Shown here: one piece after another, positions 1 through 9,821 of the stretch
Numbering within the stretch: the first letter of the stretch is position 1
How the letters are laid out: every line of letters begins with the position of its first letter
From: Oscillatoria princeps RMCB-10
GTDB lineage: Bacteria > Cyanobacteriota > Cyanobacteriia > Cyanobacteriales > Oscillatoriaceae
Direction: 5' to 3'
DNA length: 64,000 nt
NCBI GenBank assembly: GCA_019359235.1
Contig: JAHHHT010000005.1
Span: 62,001-126,000, forward strand
Notes under the pieces: generated by a model
The model's database searches: none
Seen by the model: the letters and a program-made list of their open reading frames with translations, nothing else
What the model was told of the DNA's origin: nothing
Program-made: the position numbers and the translations under genes

Positions 1-1718
1 GTTTTGCCGGTGGCGCAAGGGGCGGGTTTGGGTTGAGATTTCGCCTCCAGTTGCGATTGATAAATCTCCACCGGCGCACCGGCTGCAGCCGAACCGTCGG
101 AGAGGTGGTGCACTCGAACCAGCCCCGACTCTGGAAACCACTGGGCGAACACTCCCAAATTAGTTAACTGCACCATCCCGTAAAATGCCGGTTCGCGCCA
201 CTTCTCCAGCCCATTCTCCTGGTAGCGATTGGTTCGCGCCCGCACGCCATAAGCGAGCAGCCCAGTGGGGGAATTCAGCTTTTCCCGCAAGGGGACTGCA
301 ATTTCCGCAGACTGATTTTTCTTGCCCGATACCCGGACAGATTGCCAGTCAGCGGGATTGGGCAGTAAATTATACCCCCCTTCTCTGGGATAGGCGGAGC
401 TGGTATAGACTAAATCTGCGGGCTGCACAACCTTGAAGCCGGCTTTATACTGGGAGTCCGGCAGATTGACCGCCGAAATATTCAGCTGCAAGTCGTCTTT
501 GCCGGCGGGGAAAATATTCAAGCTTTCGGGTGCCCAGATGTCCGCCGCAACATCGCCGGTTTCGTACTTCACCGTGACCGGCTTGCCCAAGGTTTGCCCG
601 AACTTGTCTTTCAGGTTGGCACCGATGGTAATGGTGTAAGTGGTTGCCGGTTCCAACGCCCAAGGGTTGAGACTGACAGCGCTTTGGTTTTCAACAGCTT
701 GGACAAGTCGGGGCTCCTTTTTTGGCGCAGGGGTAACCGCAATATTCTGAAGTGCGGAATCCGCTACCAGCCCGTTATTAAATTGCAGCAGGGCGCTGCC
801 TTTAACAAACCGTCCGTAGACTCCCCCCGCATCGGGCTGTCCGGCATACTTGATCTCCTTGAAGGCCAGCGGCGCATAAGTTTCCACCTCGCTGGCAAAA
901 GTATTTTCAGTTGGCAGATTGCCACGGGCGGGACGCAAACCGGGGGAAAATTCCAAGCGGTAACGAGTCCCTTTTTCTAGACTCTGCCGGGGAACTATGG
1001 TATAATTCCAGGGGCGAGCGGAAGGGTCAAATTTTGACTCCGGGTCAGACGCGGTTTCCCCGCCTTTACGGTTCTGTTCCTCTGCTTTTTCCGGGGCGAC
1101 ATCCAGCCCCACTGCCGAAGTCCCGCCCGCCGGCACTAGCTTCAAATGCTCCGCCACCGAAGCCAGATCCAGCTCGACATTGGAGGTGAATTTCAGTGTT
1201 GGCTTTAGGTCGATGGGTTCTGGGTCAGCATAGGGACTTTTCTTAGTGGACGGCAAATTGGTCAGCTTGATGGGTTCAGTGTTGAATGTCCACGCCAAAT
1301 CCTGGGCGAGCCGGTGTTTTTTCAGGTCTTCTAAACCGGCTTTCAGGGTGATTTGGATTCGGGTGGCTTTAGGCAGCGCTCTTTCCGGTTGAAAGCCCAC
1401 CATGCGCGGGGTCAAAAATCGAAATTGACCGGGAAGTGCCGGTTGAATCTCAAACTGCTTTAATTTGGCCTGCTGCTCCGGACTGTCCAGACTCTCCACC
1501 GGAATTAGAGCGTCTTTAAAGCGAATCCGGATCTGGGCAAGAGGTTCCGCAGAGCCGGTGGGACTGATTTGCTCAATCCAGTCTGGCATTTGCGGCGTAG
1601 CGAGAGGCGCAACCGGCGGCAATTGTTCCACTTTGTTAAGCGAACCGCAGCCGGCTATCCCCCATACGAGTGTCAGGATGAGCAGGAACCTCATCCAACT
1701 TTTGACGATTAGACCCAT
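1..1718 (-). CDS. Alpha-2-macroglobulin family lipoprotein, N-terminal part (runs off the window)
   Basis: The frame is open from an ATG at 1718 down to base 1, giving the first 572 residues; the rest lies outside. Residues 9-23 form a hydrophobic signal segment ending in the lipobox IAGC with the lipidated Cys at 24, so export and membrane anchoring are expected. Beta-rich macroglobulin-like segments follow, and the last visible part (QLTNLGVFAQWFPESGLVRV) matches the MG2-MG3 region of bacterial alpha-2-macroglobulins, which trap proteases in the periplasm. The bait region and any CLEQ thioester would be in the missing part. In many Gram-negative bacteria this gene (yfhM) sits beside pbpC; here pbpC is 3.5 kb away on the other strand, with an Rpn gene and an IS between. 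Family call is firm; the substrate is unknown. Confidence 0.85.
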   Translation of the reverse strand, partial: MGLIVKSWMRFLLILTLVWGIAGCGSLNKVEQLPPVAPLATPQMPDWIEQISPTGSAEPLAQIRIRFKDALIPVESLDSPEQQAKLKQFEIQPALPGQFRFLTPRMVGFQPERALPKATRIQITLKAGLEDLKKHRLAQDLAWTFNTEPIKLTNLPSTKKSPYADPEPIDLKPTLKFTSNVELDLASVAEHLKLVPAGGTSAVGLDVAPEKAEEQNRKGGETASDPESKFDPSARPWNYTIVPRQSLEKGTRYRLEFSPGLRPARGNLPTENTFASEVETYAPLAFKEIKYAGQPDAGGVYGRFVKGSALLQFNNGLVADSALQNIAVTPAPKKEPRLVQAVENQSAVSLNPWALEPATTYTITIGANLKDKFGQTLGKPVTVKYETGDVAADIWAPESLNIFPAGKDDLQLNISAVNLPDSQYKAGFKVVQPADLVYTSSAYPREGGYNLLPNPADWQSVRVSGKKNQSAEIAVPLREKLNSPTGLLAYGVRARTNRYQENGLEKWREPAFYGMVQLTNLGVFAQWFPESGLVRVHHLSDGSAAAGAPVEIYQSQLEAKSQPKPAPCATGK

Positions 1719-1978
1719 GTCTTTCCTCACAGCTAATTTACCGGGGCGGTTGCTTGCGTCCCGCCCCACACGCAGCCCGATCGGAGTGACACAACTCCTC
1801 TACTATGTCTCCCGCCATCTGAGACGGGCATATCTTTATTAAAGCGCAGATTTTTCAGGCTGCAAGTGGTTTTAATTTTTCTTAATGTTTGAGAGGGACT
1901 CCCCCCCACAGTCCCCCCATATTTTGCCAGTACAATAATAAGGAAACCCCGCGCTAGAGCCGGCAAGTCCAAGAGTCT

Positions 1979-2950
1979 ATGACCAATCAACCCCCTGCAG
2001 ATTATGACAGTCCCTGGAAAGAGGCGCTCGACCGCTACTTTGAAGCGTTCATGGCCTTCTTTTTCCCCGCAGCTCACGCTGACATCAACTGGGACAGGGG
2101 CTGTGAGTTTCTCGATACCGAACTCCAGCAAGTCGTGCGAGATGCCGAACTGGGCCGGCGTCTGGCGGATAAACTGGTGAGAGTCTGGCGTTCAGATGGC
2201 TTTGAAAGCTTAGTGCTGGTGCATGTAGAAGTGCAGAGCCAAGTGGAGTCAGAGTTTGCTCAGCGGATGTATGTTTACAACTACCGGCTATTTGACCGCT
2301 ACCAGCTGCCGGTGGCGACCTTAGTCGTTTTGGCAGATGAGCAGGCGTCCTGGCGTCCCAACCGATTTGAGTACGAGCTTTGGGGAAGCCGGACAGGTTT
2401 GCAGTTTCCCGTGGTGAAACTGTTAGATTACGAAGCCCAGTGGGAGATGCTGGAGCAAAGCAGCAATCCCTTTGCTGCGCTCGTGATGGCGCACCTGAAA
2501 ACTCAAGCCACGCGCCGGCAGCCTGAGGAACGCTTACAATGGAAACTGAGGGTAGCCAAGAGCCTCTACCAGCGGGGCTACAGCCGGCAAGATATCCTGG
2601 AGTTGTTCCGGTTAATCAACTGGATGATGGCGCTCCCAGAAGAGTTGGAGCGTTCCTTTCAAGAACAGGTCAGAGTTTACGAGGAGGAAAATCGAATGCC
2701 GTTTGTCGCACCTTTTGAGCGTATAGCACGGGAAGATGGCATCCTAGAAAGGAGTCGAGAGGCTGTCATCGAAAATCTGGAGACTCGGTTTGAAAGCGTC
2801 CCCACTGAGCTGAGCGAGGTGATTAATCAGCTGAAGGATGCGGCTCTGCTGAAAAGGCTTCATAAGCGGGCAATTACCATTGGCTCGATCGCCGAATTCC
2901 AGCAGGTCATTGAGCAGGCGCTCTCCGAGGGGGGAGCCGGTTCAGCCTGA
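1979..2950 (+). CDS. Rpn family recombination-promoting nuclease / putative transposase (PD-(D/E)XK type)
   Basis: The 323-residue protein has the pattern of cyanobacterial Rpn/transposase_31 proteins: an N-terminal FMAFFFP segment, then residues 75-95 with LVLVHVEVQSQ, whose E-x-Q is the nuclease active-site strand, followed by the family's FAQRMYVYNYR motif. The C-terminal part is helical and charged. Rpn proteins are DNA endonucleases that stimulate RecA-independent recombination; cyanobacteria carry many copies. The ATG at 1979 is the first in frame. The gene lies alone between the macroglobulin gene and the IS. Function is inferred from family resemblance only. Confidence 0.8.
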   Translation: MTNQPPADYDSPWKEALDRYFEAFMAFFFPAAHADINWDRGCEFLDTELQQVVRDAELGRRLADKLVRVWRSDGFESLVLVHVEVQSQVESEFAQRMYVYNYRLFDRYQLPVATLVVLADEQASWRPNRFEYELWGSRTGLQFPVVKLLDYEAQWEMLEQSSNPFAALVMAHLKTQATRRQPEERLQWKLRVAKSLYQRGYSRQDILELFRLINWMMALPEELERSFQEQVRVYEEENRMPFVAPFERIAREDGILERSREAVIENLETRFESVPTELSEVINQLKDAALLKRLHKRAITIGSIAEFQQVIEQALSEGGAGSA

Positions 2951-3087
2951 AACCCACAGTCTTGATAGAACTGGGCGGTCGCCTCTGTCCCCAAGGGCGA
3001 CCGCCCCTTTTTGTGCGGGCGCTTTAGCACGGGTTCATGTCACTTGTGTTAATATACGTGTGATTATAAATCGCGTCTATTGCTAGG

Positions 3088-5090
3088 TTCCTGGCGATTG
3101 AAAGAAGCTGTTGGCGAATTAATAGGGGGGGATACCAAGCATCCCTGCGCCGGCGGTCGGGGAATTCGACTCAGGGGCCAGCCCGATGGCTTTTAATCTG
3201 CTTATCCATTTAAAGTCGGCGACGAAAAAGCGCCGAGCGAGTAAGCCCGCTCCCTAATGTCGGGGTCTTGGCGTGCGCAAGTTAAATGTGCGACCGCCTC
3301 GTCGGTAGTGCTGCAAAACGGGAAGTGCGGGTCTGTGCCAGAGGAAACCCGCGCAACCAATTCCAGAGCCGGCTCAAGTTGATTGCGGTTGCGGTGGCAA
3401 TATGTTGCAAGTGTGTTTTTGCCAGACCAATGTAACGGCTCCGTCGCATATCAAAGGCGCGAACTCCTTGAGAAATCGTCCCTTCTACTCCCGCTCTTTT
3501 GGCATAAAGTTTTTTAAACTCAACTGTTGCCTGTCGCAGGCGCGCCTTCTTGAGCGCCTGATATTCTGGGAAGGGTTTGAGAGTCAAAACGCGGGGCAAC
3601 TTGGGGGAGCGAGTACATTGCTCTCGGCTGGTACAAGCCCTACAATCTCCGGGGCTAAACCGCACCTTGATAACTGGATTATCATAGTTATCAGAGTGCC
3701 GGCTCCAAGACTTACTTTTGCAACCCATCGGACAAATGGCGCACTCCGATTCCCAATCTACCGTAAAACAGGACATATCAAAACCTTGGTTGGCTAGTGC
3801 TTGCCAGCTAGTGTCTGGGGGCACCGGCCCTACCAAATCAACGTTATAATCGGTGCAACTATCTACCAAATGCTGGGCGGAGACATAGCCGGTGTCCACG
3901 ATATGTTCCCCAGGCAATAGGTCTTTGTCTGCCAAAGCAGAGTGAATGACTCCCGTCATTTCTACGTCTCCGGTAGTAGCCGGTGTTGTTGAGACGTGAG
4001 TAATTAAATGCGGAGTCTCAGCCTCACAGGTTTCTGTCAGATGCACAGTATAGCCGGTCCAGTTGATATCCCTTTTGGTGCGGTTTCTCGCCTCCGGGTC
4101 AGTTGGGGAATAAATCAGCTGTTTGTTTGGCGGTAAGTCGTCCGGTTTTCGCCACTCTACAGCCGAGGCTTCTATATAATACTGTTGCACCCAAACTGTC
4201 CGTAGTATCCCTAATGCTGGCAGTTCCTTTAACCAAACCAGAGTTGATTCTGCATAAATAGCTGACAAGAGATGATCGCCATCTTCTCCGAAGGTGCGGG
4301 CCAAGCGCTGTTGCTCAGCTAGAGTCTTGGGAAGCCGGTATTGTTCAAACCTGTTGCCATATCGTTCAAACCAATCGGCCCCCACTTGGGCCAATAGCCA
4401 GTCTGGGGCGACAGTGGCTAACTCATTCAATGCATACCGAAGAGTTTCACCCACACACTCCAGGCGGTTCAATTGGCGGATAGCGCCTAAAACATGGGTC
4501 GAATCTGTTCTAGCACGTCATCGAGCTTTAATCCAGCCTTTTTCAGAGAACCGTTTTAGCATTGCATCGAGTAATTGGTGTGAGCGCCCACCGGCAATCA
4601 GTCGGCTGCGAAACTCACTTAAGATTGAATAATCAAAACCCTCGTTCGTTAATTCTAACCCCAAAGCATATTTCCAGTCTATTCTGGCCCTGACTTGGTC
4701 AGCGGCCTGGCGGTCGGTTAACCCTTCGGCAAATTGCATAACTGTGACTAAAGCAAGCACTGCTGGAGAGAGTGCCGGTTGGCCACACTCCGCCGAATAC
4801 AAAGTAGCGAAATCCTCATCTGAATATACAACTCCTAATTCATCCCTCATCATCATATAAACATTACCATTCGGAAAAGCTGCCCGGGCCACTTTTGCGG
4901 TTTGTAGGGGGATGTCGCCCCGATTTTTCTTATGAAGTGTCATTGGGAAGAGTCTCCTAAGGGTTGGATGGCCAACGGATTGATTCGTTGGGTTTACCTA
5001 TATCTTATTTTAGCCAATAGGTCGTCGGGCCGGCTCCGGTGGGTTACACCCCCCATTGATTCGCCAACAGCTTCTTTCAATCGCCAGGAA
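3088..5090 (-). mobile_element. IS1182-like insertion sequence, about 2.0 kb, with matching terminal inverted repeats
   Basis: The two ends are near-perfect inverted repeats. Reading inward from 3088 and inward from 5090 on the other strand, the first 32 bases are identical (TTCCTGGCGATTGAAAGAAG then CTGTTGGCGAAT), and similarity continues through an AAT and a G-run to about 3130 and 5049. Between them lies one transposase reading frame on the minus strand. I could not identify a convincing target duplication. The outer end motif AATCGCCAGGAA is repeated once more just outside the right end, at 5098-5109. The element separates the macroglobulin gene from pbpC. Confidence 0.75.
3282..4943 (-). 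pseudogene. IS1182 family transposase, interrupted by an in-frame TGA
   Basis: The reading frame starts at 4943 and would give about 553 residues. It is interrupted by one TGA at 4518-4520; the same frame then continues without any shift to 3282. The stop falls four codons before the TDSTHV motif that holds the first catalytic aspartate of the DDE domain. The downstream part carries the second motif (HIVDTGYVSAQH), a cysteine-rich insert (CAICPMGCKS), and the glutamate motif AKRAGVEGTISQGVR. Without readthrough neither product is a full transposase: the upstream piece has only the N-terminal domain and the downstream piece lacks the first Asp. A single base change from a sense codon is the simplest explanation. 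Confidence 0.8.
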
Positions 5091-5197
5091 AGTAGCTAAT
5101 CGCCAGGAAAAGGTCTAAAACGGTACGCTGCCGGTTGGCGTTCGACCTTGAGCTAAGCCAAAATAAAGTAACTACCCACCGGCACAGGAAATAGCAG

Positions 5198-7528
5198 ATG
5201 AGAAACATTCCCCAGCTTTTGACACAGATTCAGCACAGCACATGGCACCGGCTGAGTCGCAAAAACCGGCAGCGGTGCAAAATTATCCTAACTTTCGCCC
5301 TCCTTTGCCTGACAGTGCGAACCCTCCCCTATCTCGCACCCATCCGCGCCAGAGACATCGCACAAGACCGGCAAGCCATCGAATTTACAGATCGCAACGG
5401 ACTCCCCCTGGGAACCTTGCTCACCCGCGACCAAGAGCACACCGCCGTCGCTCCCCTCAACCAGATTTCCCCCCACTTTATCCGCGCCATAATCGCCGCA
5501 GAAGACCAGCGGTTCTATCACCACGGTCCCCTAGACATGAGAGCAATCGCCCGCTCCCTCCTGGAAGCCGCGCAAGCCAAACAAATTGTCTCAGGCGCAT
5601 CCACCATCACCATGCAGCTGGCGCGGATGCTAGACGCCACACCCCGCACCTTTCCTAACAAATTCCGCGAGATTTGGCTCGCTTGGCGCATCGCCGCCGG
5701 CATGAACAGAGATGAAATCCTTTCCGCCTATATCAACCGGCTTCCAATGGGAGGCAACATCTACGGCGTAGAAGCCGCTTCCCGCACCTATTTCGGCATC
5801 CCCGCCGCCGACCTCAACCTGGCGCGAGCCAGCATCCTCGCCGCCCTTCCCAACGACCCCACCTACCTCAACCCTTACGACAATTGGCAATCCCTGAAAA
5901 AGCGGCAAGCCTACGTCCTCGACCGCATGGTCAAAGACAAGTATATCACCCGCAACCAAGCAGACAGAGCGCTCGCGGAAGAGATACTTCTCCAACCTCG
6001 CCGGCAGGGAATTATTGCCGCCCCGCACTTCTTATTCTGGCTAGCCAGCCAACTGCCAAAACAGCACCCCTCCCAGATCAAAACCACCCTCGACCGTCCC
6101 CTCCAGCAATTTGTGGAAGCGCAAATTGAGCAAATCATTCGCGCCCTCGCCCCAAAGAACGCCCACCACGCCGCCGCCTTAGTCATCGACAACCGCACCG
6201 GCGAAATTTTAGCCTATGCCGGCTCCCCCGATTACTTTAACGAAGCCCAAATGGGGCGCAACGACGGAGTGCAAGCCCTGCGCCAGCCCGGCTCCACCCT
6301 CAAGCCTTTCCTCTATCAATTAGCCTTAGAAAAGCGCATCATTCGCCCCAATACCATCTTAGCAGATGTGCCGGCACATTACGCCATCCCCGGCGCAAAA
6401 CTTTACAGCCCAACCAATTATAATGAAGAAACCTTTTTAGGGCCGGTGCGCGTCAGGGTGGCCCTGGCCAACTCCCTCAACGTTCCCGCCGTGCGGGTGC
6501 TGGAAAAAGCCGGCGTCGGGACATTCTTAGACCGCCTGCACCAACTCGGCTTTTCTCATCTAAAACATCCCGCAGACTATTACGGGCTGGGGTTAACTCT
6601 CGGGAGCGGCGAAGTCAGTTTGTGGGAGCTAGCCAGGGCTTATCTCACCCTAGCCAGACAGGGAAAGCCGGTGCCGGCTGTCACCCATTTCTCGTTCCCA
6701 GACTCCGCCTCCAAACCCCAGGAAACCAAAGAAATTGACTCACCGGCAACCTGGGCGCTGATTGCCGACATATTGAGCGACCGGCACGCCCGCGCCGCAG
6801 CATTTGGCGTCGATTCCGTGCTGAACTTACCCTTCCCAGCAGCCGTAAAAACCGGCACCTCCTCCGATTTTCGCGACACCTGGACAGTCGGCTTCACCAC
6901 CGACTATACTGTAGCCACATGGGTGGGAAATTTCAACGGCGACTCCATGCGGCAAGTTTCTGGAGTCACCGGCGCAGCGCCCCTGTGGAACCGCATCATG
7001 CTGCACCTCCACGAACATCAAGAACCCGCCGGCTTTCCCCCGCCAAAAAATCTCGCGCAGCGCCCTATCTGCGCGATTACCGGATGGCGACCGGCACCAG
7101 ATTGCCCCTCAGTAGTTTGGGAATATTTCTACCCAGAAGACCTCAGCGCCTACGAACGCCAGTCAGGCACTTTCCAACTGTCCGGAGAGTACGACGAGTG
7201 GCTGGCAATGCAGCAGCAACCCACATTCTCTCGCGGACTCAAGATAGTTTTTCCTAAAAATGACGATTTTTTCCTGCTCAACCAGACAGAATCCTCCCGC
7301 TTAGAATTCAAACTTGCCGGCGCACCCGCCCAGCCGGTGGAGTGGTGGCTGAACGGTAAAAAGCTAGCCGCACAGTCATCGCCTTCCCTATTTTGGCCCA
7401 TGACTGCCGGTGAGTGGACTTTGCAAGTTAGAATGGGAGAAATTAGCGATCGAGTCCGCTTTCAAGTACAATTAGGTGAGAGCAGACCCACGCGCCGGGG
7501 CTTCTCCATTAGAGAAAGCAAGAAATGA
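5198..7528 (+). CDS. pbpC: Penicillin-binding protein 1C, bifunctional glycosyltransferase/transpeptidase
   Basis: This 776-residue protein has an N-terminal membrane anchor (about residues 28-44), a GT51 peptidoglycan glycosyltransferase domain with the catalytic AAEDQRFYHH motif (Glu102), and a transpeptidase domain with STLK (Ser366, Lys369), an SLN triad member in NSLNVPAV and KTGT (Lys551). The C-terminal 90 residues are the beta-rich BiPBP_C domain typical of PBP1C. It would polymerise and cross-link peptidoglycan outside the cytoplasmic membrane. The pairing with an alpha-2-macroglobulin gene is conserved in many Gram-negatives; here the two are divergent and separated by mobile DNA. 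All catalytic motifs look intact. Confidence 0.92.
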   Translation: MRNIPQLLTQIQHSTWHRLSRKNRQRCKIILTFALLCLTVRTLPYLAPIRARDIAQDRQAIEFTDRNGLPLGTLLTRDQEHTAVAPLNQISPHFIRAIIAAEDQRFYHHGPLDMRAIARSLLEAAQAKQIVSGASTITMQLARMLDATPRTFPNKFREIWLAWRIAAGMNRDEILSAYINRLPMGGNIYGVEAASRTYFGIPAADLNLARASILAALPNDPTYLNPYDNWQSLKKRQAYVLDRMVKDKYITRNQADRALAEEILLQPRRQGIIAAPHFLFWLASQLPKQHPSQIKTTLDRPLQQFVEAQIEQIIRALAPKNAHHAAALVIDNRTGEILAYAGSPDYFNEAQMGRNDGVQALRQPGSTLKPFLYQLALEKRIIRPNTILADVPAHYAIPGAKLYSPTNYNEETFLGPVRVRVALANSLNVPAVRVLEKAGVGTFLDRLHQLGFSHLKHPADYYGLGLTLGSGEVSLWELARAYLTLARQGKPVPAVTHFSFPDSASKPQETKEIDSPATWALIADILSDRHARAAAFGVDSVLNLPFPAAVKTGTSSDFRDTWTVGFTTDYTVATWVGNFNGDSMRQVSGVTGAAPLWNRIMLHLHEHQEPAGFPPPKNLAQRPICAITGWRPAPDCPSVVWEYFYPEDLSAYERQSGTFQLSGEYDEWLAMQQQPTFSRGLKIVFPKNDDFFLLNQTESSRLEFKLAGAPAQPVEWWLNGKKLAAQSSPSLFWPMTAGEWTLQVRMGEISDRVRFQVQLGESRPTRRGFSIRESKK

Positions 7529-7926
7529 CCCCCATTTAGGGGAGCATACCCTTTTTGCAAAGGTTTTCACCCTCACCCCCCTAACCCCCCTCTCCCATGA
7601 AGGGAGAGGGGGGAAAGTGGAAACCCTTTCCCCCCCTGTTCTCGTCTTTCCTGGAAAAAAACCGGGCATATTTTGAGAGTCTCGCTCTACTCTTAGCCCG
7701 CGTAGGCGGGCTTCGTTTGTATAGCCGCGATTTCCAATCGCCTGGAAAGGAGCTAATCGCCTGGAAACTAGCTTGATAGTCTAACCCCTCACGGATTCGC
7801 CAACAGCATATTTATAATAGCCAGTGCCTATTTACTGTAGCTACCAGCCAGTTCCAGAAGTGGCTGGCGGGTGCCGGCAACCGACGAGCGGTGGTGCGAA
7901 ATTGGATGTGTCGCTAATATCTAATT
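7529..7926. other. Intergenic region with palindromic repeats and dispersed motifs
   Basis: No gene is seen. At about 7560-7620 there is an R4 repeat, with pyrimidine-rich CCCCTCTCCC facing GGGAGAGGGG. At 7695-7712 there is a hairpin. At 7735-7768 the motif AATCGCCTGGAAA occurs twice, separated by a short AGCT-containing spacer, resembling the pair at the right end of the IS (5078-5109). ATTCGCCAACAGC follows at 7795-7807, also part of the IS end sequence. Confidence 0.6.
7695..7712 (+). terminator. Hairpin downstream of pbpC
   Basis: AGCCCGC and GCGGGCT flank a GTAG loop, followed by a weak T-rich stretch. The same stem appears with stronger T and A tracts near 63613, which supports a terminator role. 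Confidence 0.45.
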
Positions 7927-8745
7927 ATGCTCAACCTGAAACTTTCTATCAAAGACTTAAAATTATGGCTGTTGGGTATAGCCGCCGGCTTAATTGCCCT
8001 GCATCTTACTTTGACTTGGAGAAGTGGAAACAGTGACCTGCTGAGCACTACCGTCCTGTTTTGGGTGGCGGTATCCGCCCTGCAGTGGAAAAAGCGCGAC
8101 ACCTTAAATCTGGAAAGCGATTTTTTCTCCAGCTTTCTGGGCGCATCCCTCCTGACTTTGGTTCTTCTCAAGAGCGCCCACCTCTCTGGAAATCCCTCTT
8201 TCCTTCGCATCTCACCTTTCATTTCCGGTCTGGGTTTGGGTCTTCTAGCCTCTGGCGTTAAAGGATTAAAGCAATACTGGCAAGAACTCAGCCTCCTCGG
8301 TTTTATCTCCGTAGCTGAGGGATGGCTATTACCCTTTGATATCTCTCTGCTAACCGCTAAATTCGCAGCTTTTGTCCTTTTGATATTAGGATTTCCAGCA
8401 TCTAGCCAGGGGGTGATAGTGACTCTCCCAACCGGCTTTGTAGAAGTGTACCAGGGCTGTTCCGGCATCGGTCTGATGCTCCAGCTATTGGGATGGGCAT
8501 CTATCCTGTTAGTCACGGTTCCCACTAGCTGGAAGCAAAAAATATTGGTGCCGGTGGTGGCTGCTCTCCTGGGATTTGCCGTCAATGGCGTGCGGATTGC
8601 TCTCCTGGCTGTCCTCACAGCCCTCTCCAATCAAGAAGCCTTTGAATACTGGCATCGCGGGGATGGATCTCTGATATTTTCTGCGATTGCTGTGCTGATT
8701 TTCGGAGGATTTTGCCACTTGACAGTCCTCGCAAAACAATCGTAA
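7927..8745 (+). CDS. Cyanoexosortase A (membrane protein-sorting transpeptidase)
   Basis: This 272-residue polytopic membrane protein has about eight hydrophobic segments and the exosortase catalytic triad: Cys178 in VYQGCSGIG, Arg223 in NGVRIALL and His243 in EYWHRGDG. Exosortases recognise a C-terminal PEP motif plus membrane helix on exported proteins, cleave there and transfer the protein to a surface structure. The length and motif spacing fit the cyanobacterial A subclass. The next gene, 27 bases downstream, encodes the usual partner protein. A candidate PEP-CTERM substrate is encoded convergently at 9822-12953. Confidence 0.88.
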   Translation: MLNLKLSIKDLKLWLLGIAAGLIALHLTLTWRSGNSDLLSTTVLFWVAVSALQWKKRDTLNLESDFFSSFLGASLLTLVLLKSAHLSGNPSFLRISPFISGLGLGLLASGVKGLKQYWQELSLLGFISVAEGWLLPFDISLLTAKFAAFVLLILGFPASSQGVIVTLPTGFVEVYQGCSGIGLMLQLLGWASILLVTVPTSWKQKILVPVVAALLGFAVNGVRIALLAVLTALSNQEAFEYWHRGDGSLIFSAIAVLIFGGFCHLTVLAKQS

Positions 8746-8772
8746 AATAGGAAGAGTTTCATTAGAAAAGCT

Positions 8773-9447
8773 ATGAAGGGCTGGGAAAAAATCCGGATTT
8801 CGCTTTTGGCTGCCATCTTTGGCAGTGTTCTCTTGGTTCTGGGAAAGTCCCTTCTGTATCCCACCGGCAGCCAGCCCACACTCACCCCCTTCAATTTTCC
8901 CCCAGCGGTTTCTTTACCGCAATGGCAGCCTTTAGCCAGCACTCCCCTGGACAATAAAACTGCCAAAAGTCCTAAATTCCTTTCTGGAAGGCGCTATCAC
9001 TACATCCAAAACGGTGTGCCCCTGGATATTGAGATGCGCTATTTTGTTATTACCTCTGGTGGGATTGAGTCATACATCAAAACCCACACGGCTATCTCCT
9101 CATCTGCCGATAAAGTTCTGCCGGTTTTGCGCCAGAAAGAAGGGGTAGGCTTCTATAGCCTTTTCGCTCACCAAGGACGAGCATACCTGAGCGCCTGTAT
9201 CAACCCGCGTGGCGGAAGTACCGTCACAGATGAGCAGTTTAGGCGCAACCGATATACCTACGATCTGCGCTCGCACCGTTTCCTTCCCTGGTTGCTAGGT
9301 CAGGCAGAACTTCGGGATATGCGCTGTCTGTGGGCGCATTTGTCAGTACCTTTAAATAATTCTTCCCCTGAAAATGCTTACCAAACTCTAGAAAAAGCCT
9401 GGTTTTCCTGGTATCAGTGGTGGAGTCCGCGCTTTCCAAATCCTTAA
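8773..9447 (+). CDS. Cyanoexosortase A system-associated protein
   Basis: The 224-residue protein has one N-terminal membrane segment (about residues 8-25) and then a soluble extracytoplasmic domain, as expected for the protein encoded next to cyanoexosortase A. It resembles the EpsI/exosortase-C-associated group in size and topology, including the N-terminal anchor and a mid-protein stretch with LDIEMRYFV. The 27-base gap suggests co-transcription with the exosortase. Its biochemical role is not established. I assign it from context and overall resemblance, without a catalytic motif to point to. Confidence 0.75.
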   Translation: MKGWEKIRISLLAAIFGSVLLVLGKSLLYPTGSQPTLTPFNFPPAVSLPQWQPLASTPLDNKTAKSPKFLSGRRYHYIQNGVPLDIEMRYFVITSGGIESYIKTHTAISSSADKVLPVLRQKEGVGFYSLFAHQGRAYLSACINPRGGSTVTDEQFRRNRYTYDLRSHRFLPWLLGQAELRDMRCLWAHLSVPLNNSSPENAYQTLEKAWFSWYQWWSPRFPNP

Positions 9448-9821
9448 TGTCCCTTGAAAGGAGGCAGTCGCGATTAACTGCGCGACCCTGTGAAAATTGT
9501 CCCTGGGGCGGGGCGAGCACGGGGGCGTCGCCCCTACAACACTATTTTCAAGTCAGATTATCCCAATTGTAACGTTACGGGGCAGAGCCTGGGAACGAGG
9601 GTTAAATCTCTTGTAGAGACGCGATAAGCTGTTTCGTTTTTAATTTGCTTATCTCGTTGGAAGGAAACAGAGCCGGCTCGCGTGGCGTTACCAGCCTGTA
9701 GGGGCGGGCCCCCGTGCCCGCCCCCAAAAGAGCCGGTAGAAATGGATCGTGCAAATTCAATGCGCCATAGCTTAAATCGCGTCTCTAGAGTCCCCGCCCC
9801 CACAGCACTGCGAACCTCTTT
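9448..9821. other. Intergenic region between convergent genes, repeat-rich
   Basis: No gene is seen. It holds R6-type palindromes (GGGCGGGCCCCCGTGCCCGCCC near 9700), a partial R1 (GTAGAGACGCGATAA near 9613) and an R1 half (ATCGCGTCTCTAGAG near 9776). These could terminate transcription from both sides. Confidence 0.5.

Noticed and set aside
433-1842. Plus-strand open frames of 60-130 codons
   Set aside because: They are antisense shadows of the alpha-2-macroglobulin gene, which has a lipoprotein signal and family motifs.
4518-4520. Selenocysteine or programmed readthrough at the transposase TGA
   Set aside because: No selenocysteine-type hairpin was seen and a nonsense mutation is simpler.
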